Source: Robiginitalea aestuariiviva (GTDB lineage Bacteria; Bacteroidota; Bacteroidia; Flavobacteriales; Flavobacteriaceae). Taken from it: a DNA stretch of 64,000 nucleotides. The position numbers were made by a program, and so were the translations under genes. Position 1 is the stretch's first letter, and every line of letters begins with the position of its first letter. Below, in pieces: positions 50,944-59,123 of this stretch. The stretch covers positions 798,240 to 862,239 of the forward strand of contig NZ_JARPUQ010000002.1 of assembly GCF_029537735.1 (NCBI RefSeq), given 5' to 3'. The notes beneath the pieces are model-generated. The model made no database searches. It saw only the letters and a list, made by a program, of their open reading frames with translations, and was not told the DNA's origin.

Positions 50944-51910
50944 GTGTCCCAGAGGTTTGCAGTTCCTGTTGTACGCTTTCCCCATCCAGCCAACGGCCCT
51001 GATAGGCCTTTTCCGGCGGGGTAAGGCGGCGATCGCGCAACATGACCAGGTAATATTTAAGCCGCATAAGCTGCAGCGCCCCCCAGGCCAGGATGGCCAG
51101 CAAAATGTTGCCTTTGGGATACAGGGCATGGGTCTGGTACCGGTAAACCGCATTGGCGAATTTGATCTTGTATTCCAGGCTGCCCCATCCGGTGTCGATC
51201 AGGCGATACTTATGGGCGTAGCACCATTCCAGCTGGTAGAGGAACATCAGCCTGCCCGGGCTATACCGCGCATAGGCGGCATCGAAGGAGATGATGGCTG
51301 CATTGAAAATCCGGGGCTCCAGATGGTAGTTCAGGGCAATGGCAATAGGGGCGGCCCCGCTGGAAAGCACAAACAGGGAGGCCCGCCCTGCCAGGATATC
51401 CGTGTAGACCGAAGCCTCATATTCTGTCCAACGATTCAGTGCCACATGTTTGCCTTCCCGCCCCCGAAAGCGCTGGCGGATAAATCCCCGGAGCTTGTCT
51501 AACAAGTTCCTGCAGGATACCGGATCGATGGTATGACGATATACCTCAAAAGTAATTTGATGGTCCCTTTCCAGCCGTTGCCGGTCCTGCCGGAGGTTCT
51601 TATACGGTTTTTTGCCAAGCTGTTGCCTCAGGAATTCCCTTGCGGAAGCGGCCATGGAGAGGTCCATGGCAAACCCCAGGCGGTAATCGGCCCGGAAACA
51701 CCCCATGCTGGGGTGCAGGTGCCGCTGGTCAATCCCGAGATACGGGGGCAGGCAATTCACCAGTTGCAGGTGTGGCTGGGCCTTTTTCCCGCAATTGGGG
51801 TCTAACATAGCCCTGACAGGGCCTATCACCCCTGTATAGGCACAGGGTATGCGGCGCTTTTCAAAGCATTCAAAATGAAAATTGGTTTTCTCGATTTTCA
51901 ACAGTGCCAT
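50936..51910 (-). CDS. FemAB/CelD-like GNAT-superfamily acyltransferase (paralogue of 49699)
   Basis: 324 residues from ATG 51910 (in-frame upstream codons to 51967 lie in the terminator-adjacent leader). Features: LFVLSSGAAPIAIALNYHL, IISFDAAYARYSPGRLMFLYQLEWCYAH and LIDTGWGSLEYKIKFAN, the arrangement seen in CelD/BcsL-type acetyltransferases. The N-terminal quarter has three cysteines (residues 15, 23, 40) of unclear role. Coupled to the next gene by an 8-base overlap. With the pair at 6.6-10.3 kb, four FemAB-like proteins are encoded in this window. Confidence 0.76.
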   Translation of the reverse strand: MALLKIEKTNFHFECFEKRRIPCAYTGVIGPVRAMLDPNCGKKAQPHLQLVNCLPPYLGIDQRHLHPSMGCFRADYRLGFAMDLSMAASAREFLRQQLGKKPYKNLRQDRQRLERDHQITFEVYRHTIDPVSCRNLLDKLRGFIRQRFRGREGKHVALNRWTEYEASVYTDILAGRASLFVLSSGAAPIAIALNYHLEPRIFNAAIISFDAAYARYSPGRLMFLYQLEWCYAHKYRLIDTGWGSLEYKIKFANAVYRYQTHALYPKGNILLAILAWGALQLMRLKYYLVMLRDRRLTPPEKAYQGRWLDGESVQQELQTSGTHG

Positions 51911-51965
51911 GATACATCCGTTGAGGAAAGTTCGGAAAATCCGCCGGCTTCTGAAATACAAGCAC

Positions 51966-51995
51966 AAAAAAAGGGTGAAAACCTTTCACCCTTTT
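51966..51995. terminator. Bidirectional-looking terminator after the 52028 lipoprotein gene
   Basis: GGGTGAAA-acc-TTTCACCC is a perfect 8-base stem, with seven A on the left (T on the - strand) and four T on the right. It lies 33 bases past the stop of the - strand gene at 52028 and ends before the leader of the gene at 51910. Confidence 0.85.
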
Positions 51996-52027
51996 CCTGT
52001 GCGGACTTTTCAGCCCGGATATTTTTT

Positions 52028-53104
52028 TTAGTCGTTTCCGTCGTCGAACTGGAAGTACATGGCCCAGCTGTTTCCAGGGAAGTCGCATCCCTCGGCCCAG
52101 GCAGTTTCTTCACAGTCGGAGCACTCGATCGGAACGGGTACCAGCAGGGGCTGTACGTTCTCGTTCGGGATCAGGGCTACGCCTACCAGGTCACCACAGC
52201 CGGGGGTAAAGCCTTCGCCGTTGGCGGTGGCCATGGCCACCAGTTCCTGTACGCGGCCGGCGTCAAAAGCGCCAAGGCTGTATCCTGAACCATCGGCATT
52301 TTCTACATCGTCAATCAGGTACCAGATGGCAAATTGCAGGTCGCCATACGTGTAGGTGCCCAACCCGTTAGGGCTATCCGTGCCAACAATGCCCTGGTTC
52401 AGGAGGTAGTTCACCAGGTCAAAGTTTTCGGGGTATTCAAAAAGCCCTTCGGGCAGTTCCTCCGTAGAGGCGTAAACTGCTGCTCCTTCATGACAGCTAT
52501 TCAGGGTGATGGACTTGTCATTGTCAATACACCAGGCTCCGTAATCTCCGGTAAGCAAGCCACCATCTACGGAAATGTTCAGGTAGGCGGTCGGGCCCTG
52601 GGCAGAAGTACAGAAATCAACGGTTTCAGGCAGGGCGGCAACAAATTCCTCAGGCGTGCTGGGGGCGCCGCAGTCTACCACCGCATGGGCGGCAAACCAT
52701 GTGCCTTCACTGGCAGGTACCTGTACAGTTACGCTGGTAGCGCCATCTTCCTCTCCGTAGAATTCAAAATTTCCAATTTTGGGGTTCCCGGACTGGTTGT
52801 GCGGGAAATCCTGCGGGTCTTCTTCTACCTGCAGGTGCCATTCCACAATAGCCCAGTCACCTTCGGTAATTTCATAGGTCACGGTATACATCCCGGCTTC
52901 CTCGGATACGGAAACCGTACCTACTACCGTATTTTGTCCGGCAATCAGGTTAAAGGACTCCCCGGAGCAACCGTCGTAGGACCACTGCAGTTCTACGCTT
53001 GCCTGGGCATTTACACCGTTGATGGATTCGTCTGCCGTTTCCTGTTTGTCGCAGGAGTAGAACGCCATTGATCCGAGCATCAACACAAAGAATAATTTTT
53101 TCAT
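52028..53104 (-). CDS. Putative lipoprotein, cysteine-rich, unknown function
   Basis: 358 residues. Lipobox AFYSC gives a lipid anchor at Cys18. The mature protein is acidic and has about eleven further cysteines, suggesting disulfide bonds. Residues of about 40-170 look like beta-sandwich (ELQWSYDGCSGES, VTYEITEGDWAIVEW, SVTVQVPASEGTWFAAHA). The C-terminus is VPIECSDCEETAWAEG followed by GNSWAMYF, reminiscent of a segment common in secreted Bacteroidota proteins. No family was recognised with certainty. It has a -7 box at 53153-53160 and an upstream TTATCGATAAAAC motif shared with the beta-helix lipoprotein region. Confidence 0.8.
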   Translation of the reverse strand: MKKLFFVLMLGSMAFYSCDKQETADESINGVNAQASVELQWSYDGCSGESFNLIAGQNTVVGTVSVSEEAGMYTVTYEITEGDWAIVEWHLQVEEDPQDFPHNQSGNPKIGNFEFYGEEDGATSVTVQVPASEGTWFAAHAVVDCGAPSTPEEFVAALPETVDFCTSAQGPTAYLNISVDGGLLTGDYGAWCIDNDKSITLNSCHEGAAVYASTEELPEGLFEYPENFDLVNYLLNQGIVGTDSPNGLGTYTYGDLQFAIWYLIDDVENADGSGYSLGAFDAGRVQELVAMATANGEGFTPGCGDLVGVALIPNENVQPLLVPVPIECSDCEETAWAEGCDFPGNSWAMYFQFDDGND

Positions 53105-53152
53105 TTTTAAAGATTTAGTGTTTCGTAATGGGTGGGGAACCTCATTTCAAAC

Positions 53153-53160
53153 CAAATGTA
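53153..53160 (-). promoter_or_regulatory. -7 box (TACATTTG) for the 52028 lipoprotein gene
   Basis: Exact TAnnTTTG on the - strand, 48 bases before the ATG at 53104; no TTG at -33. The TTATCGATAA palindrome (53188-53197) ends 27 bases upstream of it, a position suited to an activator site. Confidence 0.55.
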
Positions 53161-53187
53161 CAGAGAAACCTTATCGCAGTATTGGTT

Positions 53188-53197
53188 TTATCGATAA
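53188..53197 (-). promoter_or_regulatory. TTATCGATAA palindrome (candidate operator)
   Basis: On the - strand, TTATCGATAAAAC matches 13 of 13 bases of the motif at 16911-16923 before the beta-helix lipoprotein gene. Both genes encode exported lipoproteins, so a shared regulator is plausible. The binding protein is unknown. Confidence 0.4.
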
Positions 53198-53227
53198 GCG
53201 TCTCATTCCATCGGTGAGCCGCAGCAA

Positions 53228-53251
53228 ACGATCCGTGAATGGCAGGATCGT
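53228..53251. other. Inverted repeat after dnaN
   Basis: ACGATCC-gtgaatggca-GGATCGT, 7-base perfect arms, between the lipoprotein gene leader and the dnaN 3' end. No T-tract in either direction, so probably not a terminator; may be a protein-binding site. Function unknown. Confidence 0.3.
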
Positions 53252-53292
53252 GTCGGCAGGCGGGGTTTTGTAAAGCCCTAACCCGCCGGTTT

Positions 53293-54411
53293 TCAGTTGT
53301 TCAGCATGACGGGCATCACCAGCATGGTGATGCTCTCACCTTCCTCCAGGCCGTCGGCCGGGGTCAGGATCCCGGCGCGGTTCGGGAGGCTCATTTCCAG
53401 CGATACTTCGTCGCTGCCCAGGTTGCCGAGCATCTCGATCAGGAAGCGGGAATTAAACCCGATCTGCATATCGTCCCCCTGATACGAACAGGTCAGGCGT
53501 TCTTCCGCCTTGTTGCTGTAATCCACGTCCTCCGCCGAAATATTCAACTCTGCGCCGGCAACTTTCAGGCGGATCTGGTGGGTAGTCTTATTGGAGAAGA
53601 TGGAGACCCGGCGTACGGAGCTCAGGAACTGCCCGCGGCCAATCACCATCCGGTTTGGGTTCTCACGAGGGATCACGGCCTCGTAATTCGGGTATTTGCC
53701 GTCTATCAGGCGGCATACCAGCACAGTATTGTCAAAACTGAATTTGGCATTATTGTCGTTGTAGGAAACGGTAATTTCATCTTCGTACCCGCCCAGGATG
53801 CCCTTCAGCAGGTTCAGGGGCTTCTTGGGCATGATGAATTCCGCCACTTCGGAGGCGTGTACGTCCGTCCGCTGGTACTTTACCAGTTTATGGGCGTCGG
53901 TGGCCACAAAGGTCAGGCTCTCCGGGCTGAACTGGAAAAAGACCCCGCTCATGACCGGGCGCAGGTCGTCGTTGCCGGCGGCAAACAGGGTTTTTTCAAT
54001 GGCCGAAGCGAGGATATCCCCCTGGATCTTGGTGGTGCTGGGGTCCGGCAGGTCTACCGATTTCGGGAATTCGGCCCCGTCCGCGTACGCCAGGGCGTAT
54101 TTTCCGTGGCTGGAGCTGATCTCTACCGTGTTGTTGTCCTCCACCACAAAGGTGAGCGGCTGTTCGGGGAAGGTCTTCAGCGTATCCAGCAGCAGGCGGG
54201 CAGGCACGGCAATGGTGCCCTGGTCCGTGGAATCCACTTCCAGCACGGTGCTCATGGTAGTTTCCAGATCGGAGGCGGAGACGGTCAGTTTCCCCGCGTC
54301 CAGCGCGAAGAGGAAATTATCCAGGATGGGAAGGGTATTGCTATTGCTGATCACGCCCCCAAGAACCTGGAGTTGCTTCAGTAAGTAGGTGCTGGAAACG
54401 ATAAATTTCAT
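53293..54411 (-). CDS. dnaN: DNA polymerase III beta subunit (sliding clamp)
   Basis: 372 residues, the usual length. Three repeated clamp domains can be followed: the N-terminal part with SNTLPILDNFLFAL and SDLETTMSTVLEV, the middle with DGKYPNYEAVIPRENPNRMV (the linker to domain 3), and the C-terminal MLVMPVMLNN, which resembles the MPM(R/V)L clamp ending that contacts clients. The ring dimer tethers polymerase III to DNA. Downstream of a double -7 box region. dnaA is not adjacent, as is normal in Bacteroidota. Confidence 0.97.
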   Translation of the reverse strand: MKFIVSSTYLLKQLQVLGGVISNSNTLPILDNFLFALDAGKLTVSASDLETTMSTVLEVDSTDQGTIAVPARLLLDTLKTFPEQPLTFVVEDNNTVEISSSHGKYALAYADGAEFPKSVDLPDPSTTKIQGDILASAIEKTLFAAGNDDLRPVMSGVFFQFSPESLTFVATDAHKLVKYQRTDVHASEVAEFIMPKKPLNLLKGILGGYEDEITVSYNDNNAKFSFDNTVLVCRLIDGKYPNYEAVIPRENPNRMVIGRGQFLSSVRRVSIFSNKTTHQIRLKVAGAELNISAEDVDYSNKAEERLTCSYQGDDMQIGFNSRFLIEMLGNLGSDEVSLEMSLPNRAGILTPADGLEEGESITMLVMPVMLNN

Positions 54412-54464
54412 ACGGTGTATGCTTTAGCGAAATATGGCTTTTACAGGCCTTTTAAGCCTTCTTA

Positions 54465-54510
54465 CAAATATATCCCAAATGTACCATGGAGGAAAACAAA
54501 CTTATCAACA
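54465..54510 (-). promoter_or_regulatory. dnaN promoter region: TTG-N22-TACATTTG plus a second -7 box and a DnaA-box-like 9-mer
   Basis: On the - strand, TTG (54506-54508) and TACATTTG (54476-54483) are spaced 22 bases; a second exact -7 box TATATTTG lies at 54465-54472. The + strand 9-mer TTATCAACA (54502-54510) overlaps the -33 element and differs from the DnaA box TTATCCACA at one position. Confidence 0.55.
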
Positions 54511-54514
54511 GGAA

Positions 54515-56185
54515 TTACCCGCCATAGTGGCGTTTGCGCCAAAAATGGGCCCCCGCTCCACCCAGGAAAACGAGCAGGAGGGGTACCCCCAGGTTCAGCC
54601 ACTGCCAACCGCTCCGACCGGCGGCCGTGCGGGCCGGGTCCAGCATGGGGATGGCCACCTGTTTGTTGCGGATGTTGATAAGTCCGGTATCCTCCAGGAG
54701 GTAGTTCATGGCATTGACCAGAAAATCCCGGTTGCCGTAAAAATTGTTGGTCCAGGGGTCGTACCCCAATTCAAGGGGCCGGCCTTCGCGTATGGCATTG
54801 GAGGCCAGGTCCCCGTCCGCCACCACGATCATTTTGTTTTCGGGCCCCTGCTCGGTAAACGCACCGGCATCTGCCGGGAGCACCCGGTTCCGGTAAGCGG
54901 ACTGGAAAGCCCCTTCCACCAAAACAGCCAGGGGGAGGTTCCCGGGCTGGAAAGCCTCGGGGTTGGGCTCCTGCCGGATGATATCCAGGGAAATCAGGCG
55001 GGGGGCACCCTCCGGGCGGGATCGGGGGGAGGACCGGTACAGGATGGTTTTCCGGTACGCGTTTTCCAGGGTATCCAGACTGCTGGCAAACTGCATGCGC
55101 AGGGCCTCGGTGTTGGTATTCAGGGGGTGGTCTTCCCGGGAAATCACCATGGGGTTGTACACCCAGGGCAGGGGGTCGTACTGGGCTTCTGTGCCGCTGC
55201 CGGTAGCCAGGACAATCTGGGTGCAGAACAGGTCGGCCACCAAGTCCCGGTTCAGGCGCACCCCGTAGCGGAACAAAAGGTCGTCCAGGTTCAGGTCGCG
55301 CGGCAGGGCCGCACTCTGTCCGTCCCGGTTGCGCAGGCTGTCCATCTCCATGGCCACAGGGTCTATAAGCCATAGGGTCCTGCCCCCCCGCACCATAAAC
55401 TGGTCAAGCACCAGCTTTTCGGCATCGGTAAAGCCCTCCGTGGGCTTGGCAATCAGGGCGGCGTCAAACGTTTCCAGGGCCTCCAGGGTGCCTTTCGGGT
55501 TCTGGTCCACAGAATCCAGGGTAAAGGGGGCAATGCGGTAATAGGCCCCCAGTTGGCCCAGGTAATCGGCCAGGTAGCGGTCTTCCACCTCCCCGTTCCC
55601 TTTCAGCACGGCTATTTTCTTGGGGTCGGTGATTCCGAGTTTGGTAAAGGCATCCGCAAAGGCGTATTCCAGGTTCTGGATGGAGCGGTTAACCCGGGCT
55701 TCGGTGTCTGCGCCCAAAAGGTTGCGCAGCAGGGGTACTACCTCGCTGCGGTCCCCGTGGTTTACCACCGCCCAGGGGAAAACAACCTCCTGGGAAACCC
55801 GCCCGCCTTCCTCGGTGGTCACGCTGGCGGCTTTCATCCCCATAGCCTGGAGCTGGTCCAGGATGCCGGGCGTGGTTTCCGCCTCGGTCACCGGGTCCAG
55901 GAATTCGAAGTGGAGCTGGGGATGCGATTCGGAAAACTGCTCCAGGAGCAGCACGGTTTCCCGCTGCAGTCGGGCAAATTCCGGGGGCAGGTCGCCGTCC
56001 AAAAGGAGGTCTACCACAATGGGGCCGTCCAGACGCTGCAGGGCCTTCACACTGGGCGTAGCCAGGGTAAACCGGCCGTCTTCGGTCAGGTCCCAGCGGG
56101 CGTAGGCCCATTGGGCCGCGAGGTTCACCAGGACCAGGGCCCCAGCGGCAAGCAAGTACGGACGTAGGCGATGAAGTATTTTCAT
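54515..56185 (-). CDS. gldG: Gliding motility ABC transporter substrate-binding-like protein GldG
   Basis: 556 residues. A membrane anchor at the N-terminus (LLAAGALVLVNLAAQWAY) precedes RWDLTEDGRFTLATPSVKAL, the typical start of GldG, then a large periplasmic domain with DGDLPPEFARLQRET and VLKGNGEVEDRYLADYL. The C-terminus has a second anchor (LNLGVPLLLVFLGGAGAHFW) and a basic tail. Together with GldF, and GldA encoded elsewhere, it forms the ABC transporter needed for flavobacterial gliding. It overlaps gldF by 4 bases. Confidence 0.94.
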   Translation of the reverse strand: MKILHRLRPYLLAAGALVLVNLAAQWAYARWDLTEDGRFTLATPSVKALQRLDGPIVVDLLLDGDLPPEFARLQRETVLLLEQFSESHPQLHFEFLDPVTEAETTPGILDQLQAMGMKAASVTTEEGGRVSQEVVFPWAVVNHGDRSEVVPLLRNLLGADTEARVNRSIQNLEYAFADAFTKLGITDPKKIAVLKGNGEVEDRYLADYLGQLGAYYRIAPFTLDSVDQNPKGTLEALETFDAALIAKPTEGFTDAEKLVLDQFMVRGGRTLWLIDPVAMEMDSLRNRDGQSAALPRDLNLDDLLFRYGVRLNRDLVADLFCTQIVLATGSGTEAQYDPLPWVYNPMVISREDHPLNTNTEALRMQFASSLDTLENAYRKTILYRSSPRSRPEGAPRLISLDIIRQEPNPEAFQPGNLPLAVLVEGAFQSAYRNRVLPADAGAFTEQGPENKMIVVADGDLASNAIREGRPLELGYDPWTNNFYGNRDFLVNAMNYLLEDTGLINIRNKQVAIPMLDPARTAAGRSGWQWLNLGVPLLLVFLGGAGAHFWRKRHYGG

Positions 56186-56913
56186 TGGCGCAGGCGGTTA
56201 ATGCGGATCGCGGTAAGCCAGAGGAAAAAGGCCGTCAGGCTCAGGAAATACACCATGTCGCGGCTATCCAGCACGCCCTGGCTGATATTCTCATAATGGG
56301 CTTTCATGCCCAGGTCTGCCACCCAAAGGGCGCTGCCGCCATCGGCAAACAGGCCGGCAAGGCTTTCAAACCCGATGTAGGCACCAAAGCACAGCAGCAG
56401 CCCCAGCAGGAAAGCCACAATCTGGTTGTCCGTAAGGCTGGAGGCAAACAGCCCCATGGCCGTGTAGGCTGCCATCAGCAGGAAGAGCCCCAGGTAAGAA
56501 CCCCACACCAGGCCCATATCCAGGTTGCCGGGTTCCATCCCCAGCTGGTAAACGGTGTAAACGTAGAGCAGGGTGGGAACCACGCTCAGGAAGACCAGTA
56601 CAAAGACACCCAGGAATTTTCCCAGCAACAGGCCGGGCAGGCTCAGGGGCTTGCTCAACAGCAGCTCCAGGGTGCCCAGTTTGCGTTCTTCGGACACGGC
56701 CCGCATGCTCAGGGCCGGGATCAGCAGCAAAAAGGCCCAGGGGGCCAGCAGGAAAAACAAGCTCAGGTCCGCAAACCCGTAATCCAACAGGTTAAAAGGG
56801 CCTTTAAAAACGAACAGAAACAAGCCTGTAAGCACCAGGAAGGACCCGGTAACCAGGTACCCCACCGGGCTGCTGAAAAATGAGGCTATCTCTTTTCTGA
56901 ATACCGCAATCAT
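56182..56913 (-). CDS. gldF: Gliding motility ABC transporter permease GldF
   Basis: 243 residues with six hydrophobic spans, an ABC-2-type permease. It begins VFRKEIASFFSSPVGYLVTGSFLVL, includes LRAVSEERKLGTLELLLSKPLS-like cytoplasmic loop residues (MRAVSEERKLGTLELL), and ends with a positively charged RINRLRQ. Pairs with gldG, which it overlaps by 4 bases. No gldA is in the window. Expected in the inner membrane of gliding Flavobacteriia. Confidence 0.94.
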   Translation of the reverse strand: MIAVFRKEIASFFSSPVGYLVTGSFLVLTGLFLFVFKGPFNLLDYGFADLSLFFLLAPWAFLLLIPALSMRAVSEERKLGTLELLLSKPLSLPGLLLGKFLGVFVLVFLSVVPTLLYVYTVYQLGMEPGNLDMGLVWGSYLGLFLLMAAYTAMGLFASSLTDNQIVAFLLGLLLCFGAYIGFESLAGLFADGGSALWVADLGMKAHYENISQGVLDSRDMVYFLSLTAFFLWLTAIRINRLRQ

Positions 56914-57215
56914 AGTGTCTCGCTTGCCGGGTTAACGGCCTCCAGGCTCCAGGCTTCTGCGCGTTGGGCAAAAAGTGCCCTGGTGCGCCCCCAGACCTCC
57001 CGGAAGAATTCGGATTCCCGGTAGTGCTCCAGATCTGCTTCGGAGTCCCAGAGGCTGTAGGTAAAGTACACCTCCGGAGCCTTCAGGTCCCGGTGCAACC
57101 TTACCAGGCGGCAGCCCGGGAACGCTTCGATCGAAGGCCGGGACGTCTCGAAAATCCGCTCAAAACTAGGAATATTTTCCGGTTTGAAGGTCATTTTTAC
57201 AATTCGGGTCAGCAT
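56910..57215 (-). CDS. Antibiotic biosynthesis monooxygenase (ABM)-domain protein
   Basis: 101 residues forming one ferredoxin-like ABM domain: IVKMTFKPENIPSFERIF at the start, PGCRLVRLHRDL, and YSLWDSEADLEHYRESEFF. Members act as quinol monooxygenases or heme-degrading enzymes, but no catalytic residues identify this one. It overlaps gldF by 4 bases and shares one base with the SAM hydroxide adenosyltransferase gene, an arrangement that suggests one transcript rather than a shared pathway. Confidence 0.88.
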   Translation of the reverse strand: MLTRIVKMTFKPENIPSFERIFETSRPSIEAFPGCRLVRLHRDLKAPEVYFTYSLWDSEADLEHYRESEFFREVWGRTRALFAQRAEAWSLEAVNPASETL

Positions 57216-58045
57216 CAGGAGAAGTTAATGATTACGGTGTCCCGGTAAGTGAGCCCGAGCAGGGTTGAAGCTCCGCCCACGCTCTTCGGGTTGCTCTTGT
57301 AGATAGCCAGTTCCACGTAGCCCGAGGCATTGATCAGGGCAAGCAGGTCTCCCGGGCCCCGCCGCTGGGAGGGTTCCAGGTCGTAGTTGATCAGCCCGCT
57401 GTACTGTTCGTGGATTTCTGTGAGTTTTCGGTTCCGTGCCTCCAGGGTAAATTTCCGGCCTTTGCGGTAGGCCTCAAACAGGCTTTTGTGGATATTGGTC
57501 ACTACATTCCCGTAATTGTCGATATAGATCACACTGCCTGTAATGGTATCGCCGTCATTGGAAATGCGGGGTACGAATTCCTTCAGAGTACGGAGGGTTT
57601 TCAGGGGTTTTCCGATCACTTCCAGGGTGCCGCCCCGCGCCAGGTGGCAGGCCGCTTTCACAAACACCTCCAGAGTAGGGAAGGAGCTGTCCTGGGTATT
57701 TGGCAGGTCGATATCGAAGATTTTTTCCGGCCGTACCGATTCGGCGATTAAACTCAATACCCCGTTGTCTGCACCGATAAAGTAATGATTGTCTGCCTTT
57801 ACGGCCAGGTGGCGGGTTTCCGGGGTGCGTTCTGCGTCCACGCCCACAATATGGATGGAGCCTTCCGGAAAGGAGCGGTAAGCATTCTTGAGGAGGTAGG
57901 CGCATTCCTGGATGTGGAAGGGGGTAACCTCATGGGAGATGTCGACCACCACGGCATCTTTCAGCTCGCTGTAAATGGTTCCTTTAATGACGCCCACGGA
58001 GTGGTCTTTAAGTCCAAAATCCGTGGTCAGGGTGATGATCGGCAT
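57215..58045 (-). CDS. S-adenosyl-L-methionine hydroxide adenosyltransferase family protein
   Basis: 276 residues of the DUF62/SAM_HAT family: ITLTTDFGLKDHSVGVIKG at the N-terminus with the conserved TTDFG, VVDISHEVTPFHI, VGVDAERTPE, YFIGADNGVLS, and ARGGTLEVIGKPL. These trimers hydrolyse SAM to adenosine and methionine in the cytoplasm. First gene of the run to gldG. It diverges from the PhoH-family gene across a 123-base gap; its own -7 candidate, TAAATTTC, has one mismatch. Confidence 0.94.
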   Translation of the reverse strand: MPIITLTTDFGLKDHSVGVIKGTIYSELKDAVVVDISHEVTPFHIQECAYLLKNAYRSFPEGSIHIVGVDAERTPETRHLAVKADNHYFIGADNGVLSLIAESVRPEKIFDIDLPNTQDSSFPTLEVFVKAACHLARGGTLEVIGKPLKTLRTLKEFVPRISNDGDTITGSVIYIDNYGNVVTNIHKSLFEAYRKGRKFTLEARNRKLTEIHEQYSGLINYDLEPSQRRGPGDLLALINASGYVELAIYKSNPKSVGGASTLLGLTYRDTVIINFS

Positions 58046-58090
58046 CCTGCGCTGTTGATATTTTTTTAGGGCTCCCTACTGAAATTTACG

Positions 58091-58098
58091 TAAGTTTG
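58091..58098 (+). promoter_or_regulatory. -7 box (TAAGTTTG) for the PhoH-family gene
   Basis: Exact TAnnTTTG on the + strand in the divergent gap, 71 bases before TTG 58169. No -33 TTG at the normal distance. Confidence 0.5.
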
Positions 58099-58168
58099 TT
58101 AGACAAAATTAAGCAAAAAACAGCGGAGCTTTACAGCGCCTACTTCCACAATTTCAAACCGCCGATTT

Positions 58169-59122
58169 TTGAACGAAATCACACTAGAACTCATCGATAT
58201 CAGCCCCCGGGATTTTTTCGGGGAAGGGAATATCAACATCAACCTGCTCAAGAAGTCTTACCCCAAACTGAAGATCGTGGCGCGGGGCAGCCGCATCAAG
58301 GTCTATGGGGACCCGCCCTTGCTGGAGGAATTCCGGCAGCGCTTCGAGATGCTGACCACCCATTTTTCCAAATACAACAAGCTGGATGAAAATGCCATAG
58401 AGCGCATCCTGAGCAGCACCGGGAGGGAGGAGTACGCCTCTTCTGAAAAAAGCGGGAACGTGCTGGTACATGGGGTAAACGGGCGCCTGGTAAAGGCCCA
58501 GACCGCCAACCAGCGCCGCCTGGTGGATGCTGTGGAGAAAAATGACATGGTGTTTGCCATTGGCCCGGCCGGTACAGGAAAGACCTACACCGGGGTGGCC
58601 CTGGCGGTACGCGCCCTGAAGGAGAAACAGGTCAAGCGGATCATCCTGACCCGCCCTGCCGTGGAAGCCGGGGAAAACCTCGGGTTTTTACCGGGGGACC
58701 TCAAGGAAAAGCTGGACCCTTACATGCAGCCCCTCTATGATGCGCTGCGGGATATGATCCCGGCCGAGCGACTCGCCAAGTTCATCGAGGACGGCACCAT
58801 CCAGATTGCCCCCATGGCCTTTATGCGCGGGCGCACCCTGGACCACGCCTTTGTGATCCTGGATGAAGCCCAGAACACCACCCACGCCCAGATGAAGATG
58901 TTCCTGACGCGAATGGGAAAGAACGCCAAATTCCTGCTCACGGGCGACCCCGGGCAGATCGACCTGCCCCGCCGGGTGATTTCCGGCCTGAAGGAAGCCC
59001 TGCTGATCCTGAAAAACGTGCAGGGGATTTCCTTTATCCACCTGGACGATAAGGACGTGATCCGCCACAAGCTGGTCAAGGAAGTCATCGAAGCGTATAA
59101 AAACATCGAACACCAGAACTGA
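58169..59122 (+). CDS. PhoH-family ATPase
   Basis: 317 residues, TTG start (the next codons [17 protein letters not shown] match the usual flavobacterial N-terminus, so the TTG is likely genuine). An N-terminal KH-like region precedes the ATPase domain with Walker [11 protein letters not shown] (about residues 130-140), [18 protein letters not shown], Walker [15 protein letters not shown] and [10 protein letters not shown]. PhoH-family proteins (YbeZ/PhoL types) are associated with RNA processing and stress. Followed one base later by purC. Confidence 0.95.
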   Translation: MNEITLELIDISPRDFFGEGNININLLKKSYPKLKIVARGSRIKVYGDPPLLEEFRQRFEMLTTHFSKYNKLDENAIERILSSTGREEYASSEKSGNVLVHGVNGRLVKAQTANQRRLVDAVEKNDMVFAIGPAGTGKTYTGVALAVRALKEKQVKRIILTRPAVEAGENLGFLPGDLKEKLDPYMQPLYDALRDMIPAERLAKFIEDGTIQIAPMAFMRGRTLDHAFVILDEAQNTTHAQMKMFLTRMGKNAKFLLTGDPGQIDLPRRVISGLKEALLILKNVQGISFIHLDDKDVIRHKLVKEVIEAYKNIEHQN

Positions 59123-59123
59123 T

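Noticed and set aside
50944-51153. N-terminal extension of the 49699 gene
   Set aside because: Entirely inside the gene at 50936-51910 in another frame, with codon pattern of a shadow.
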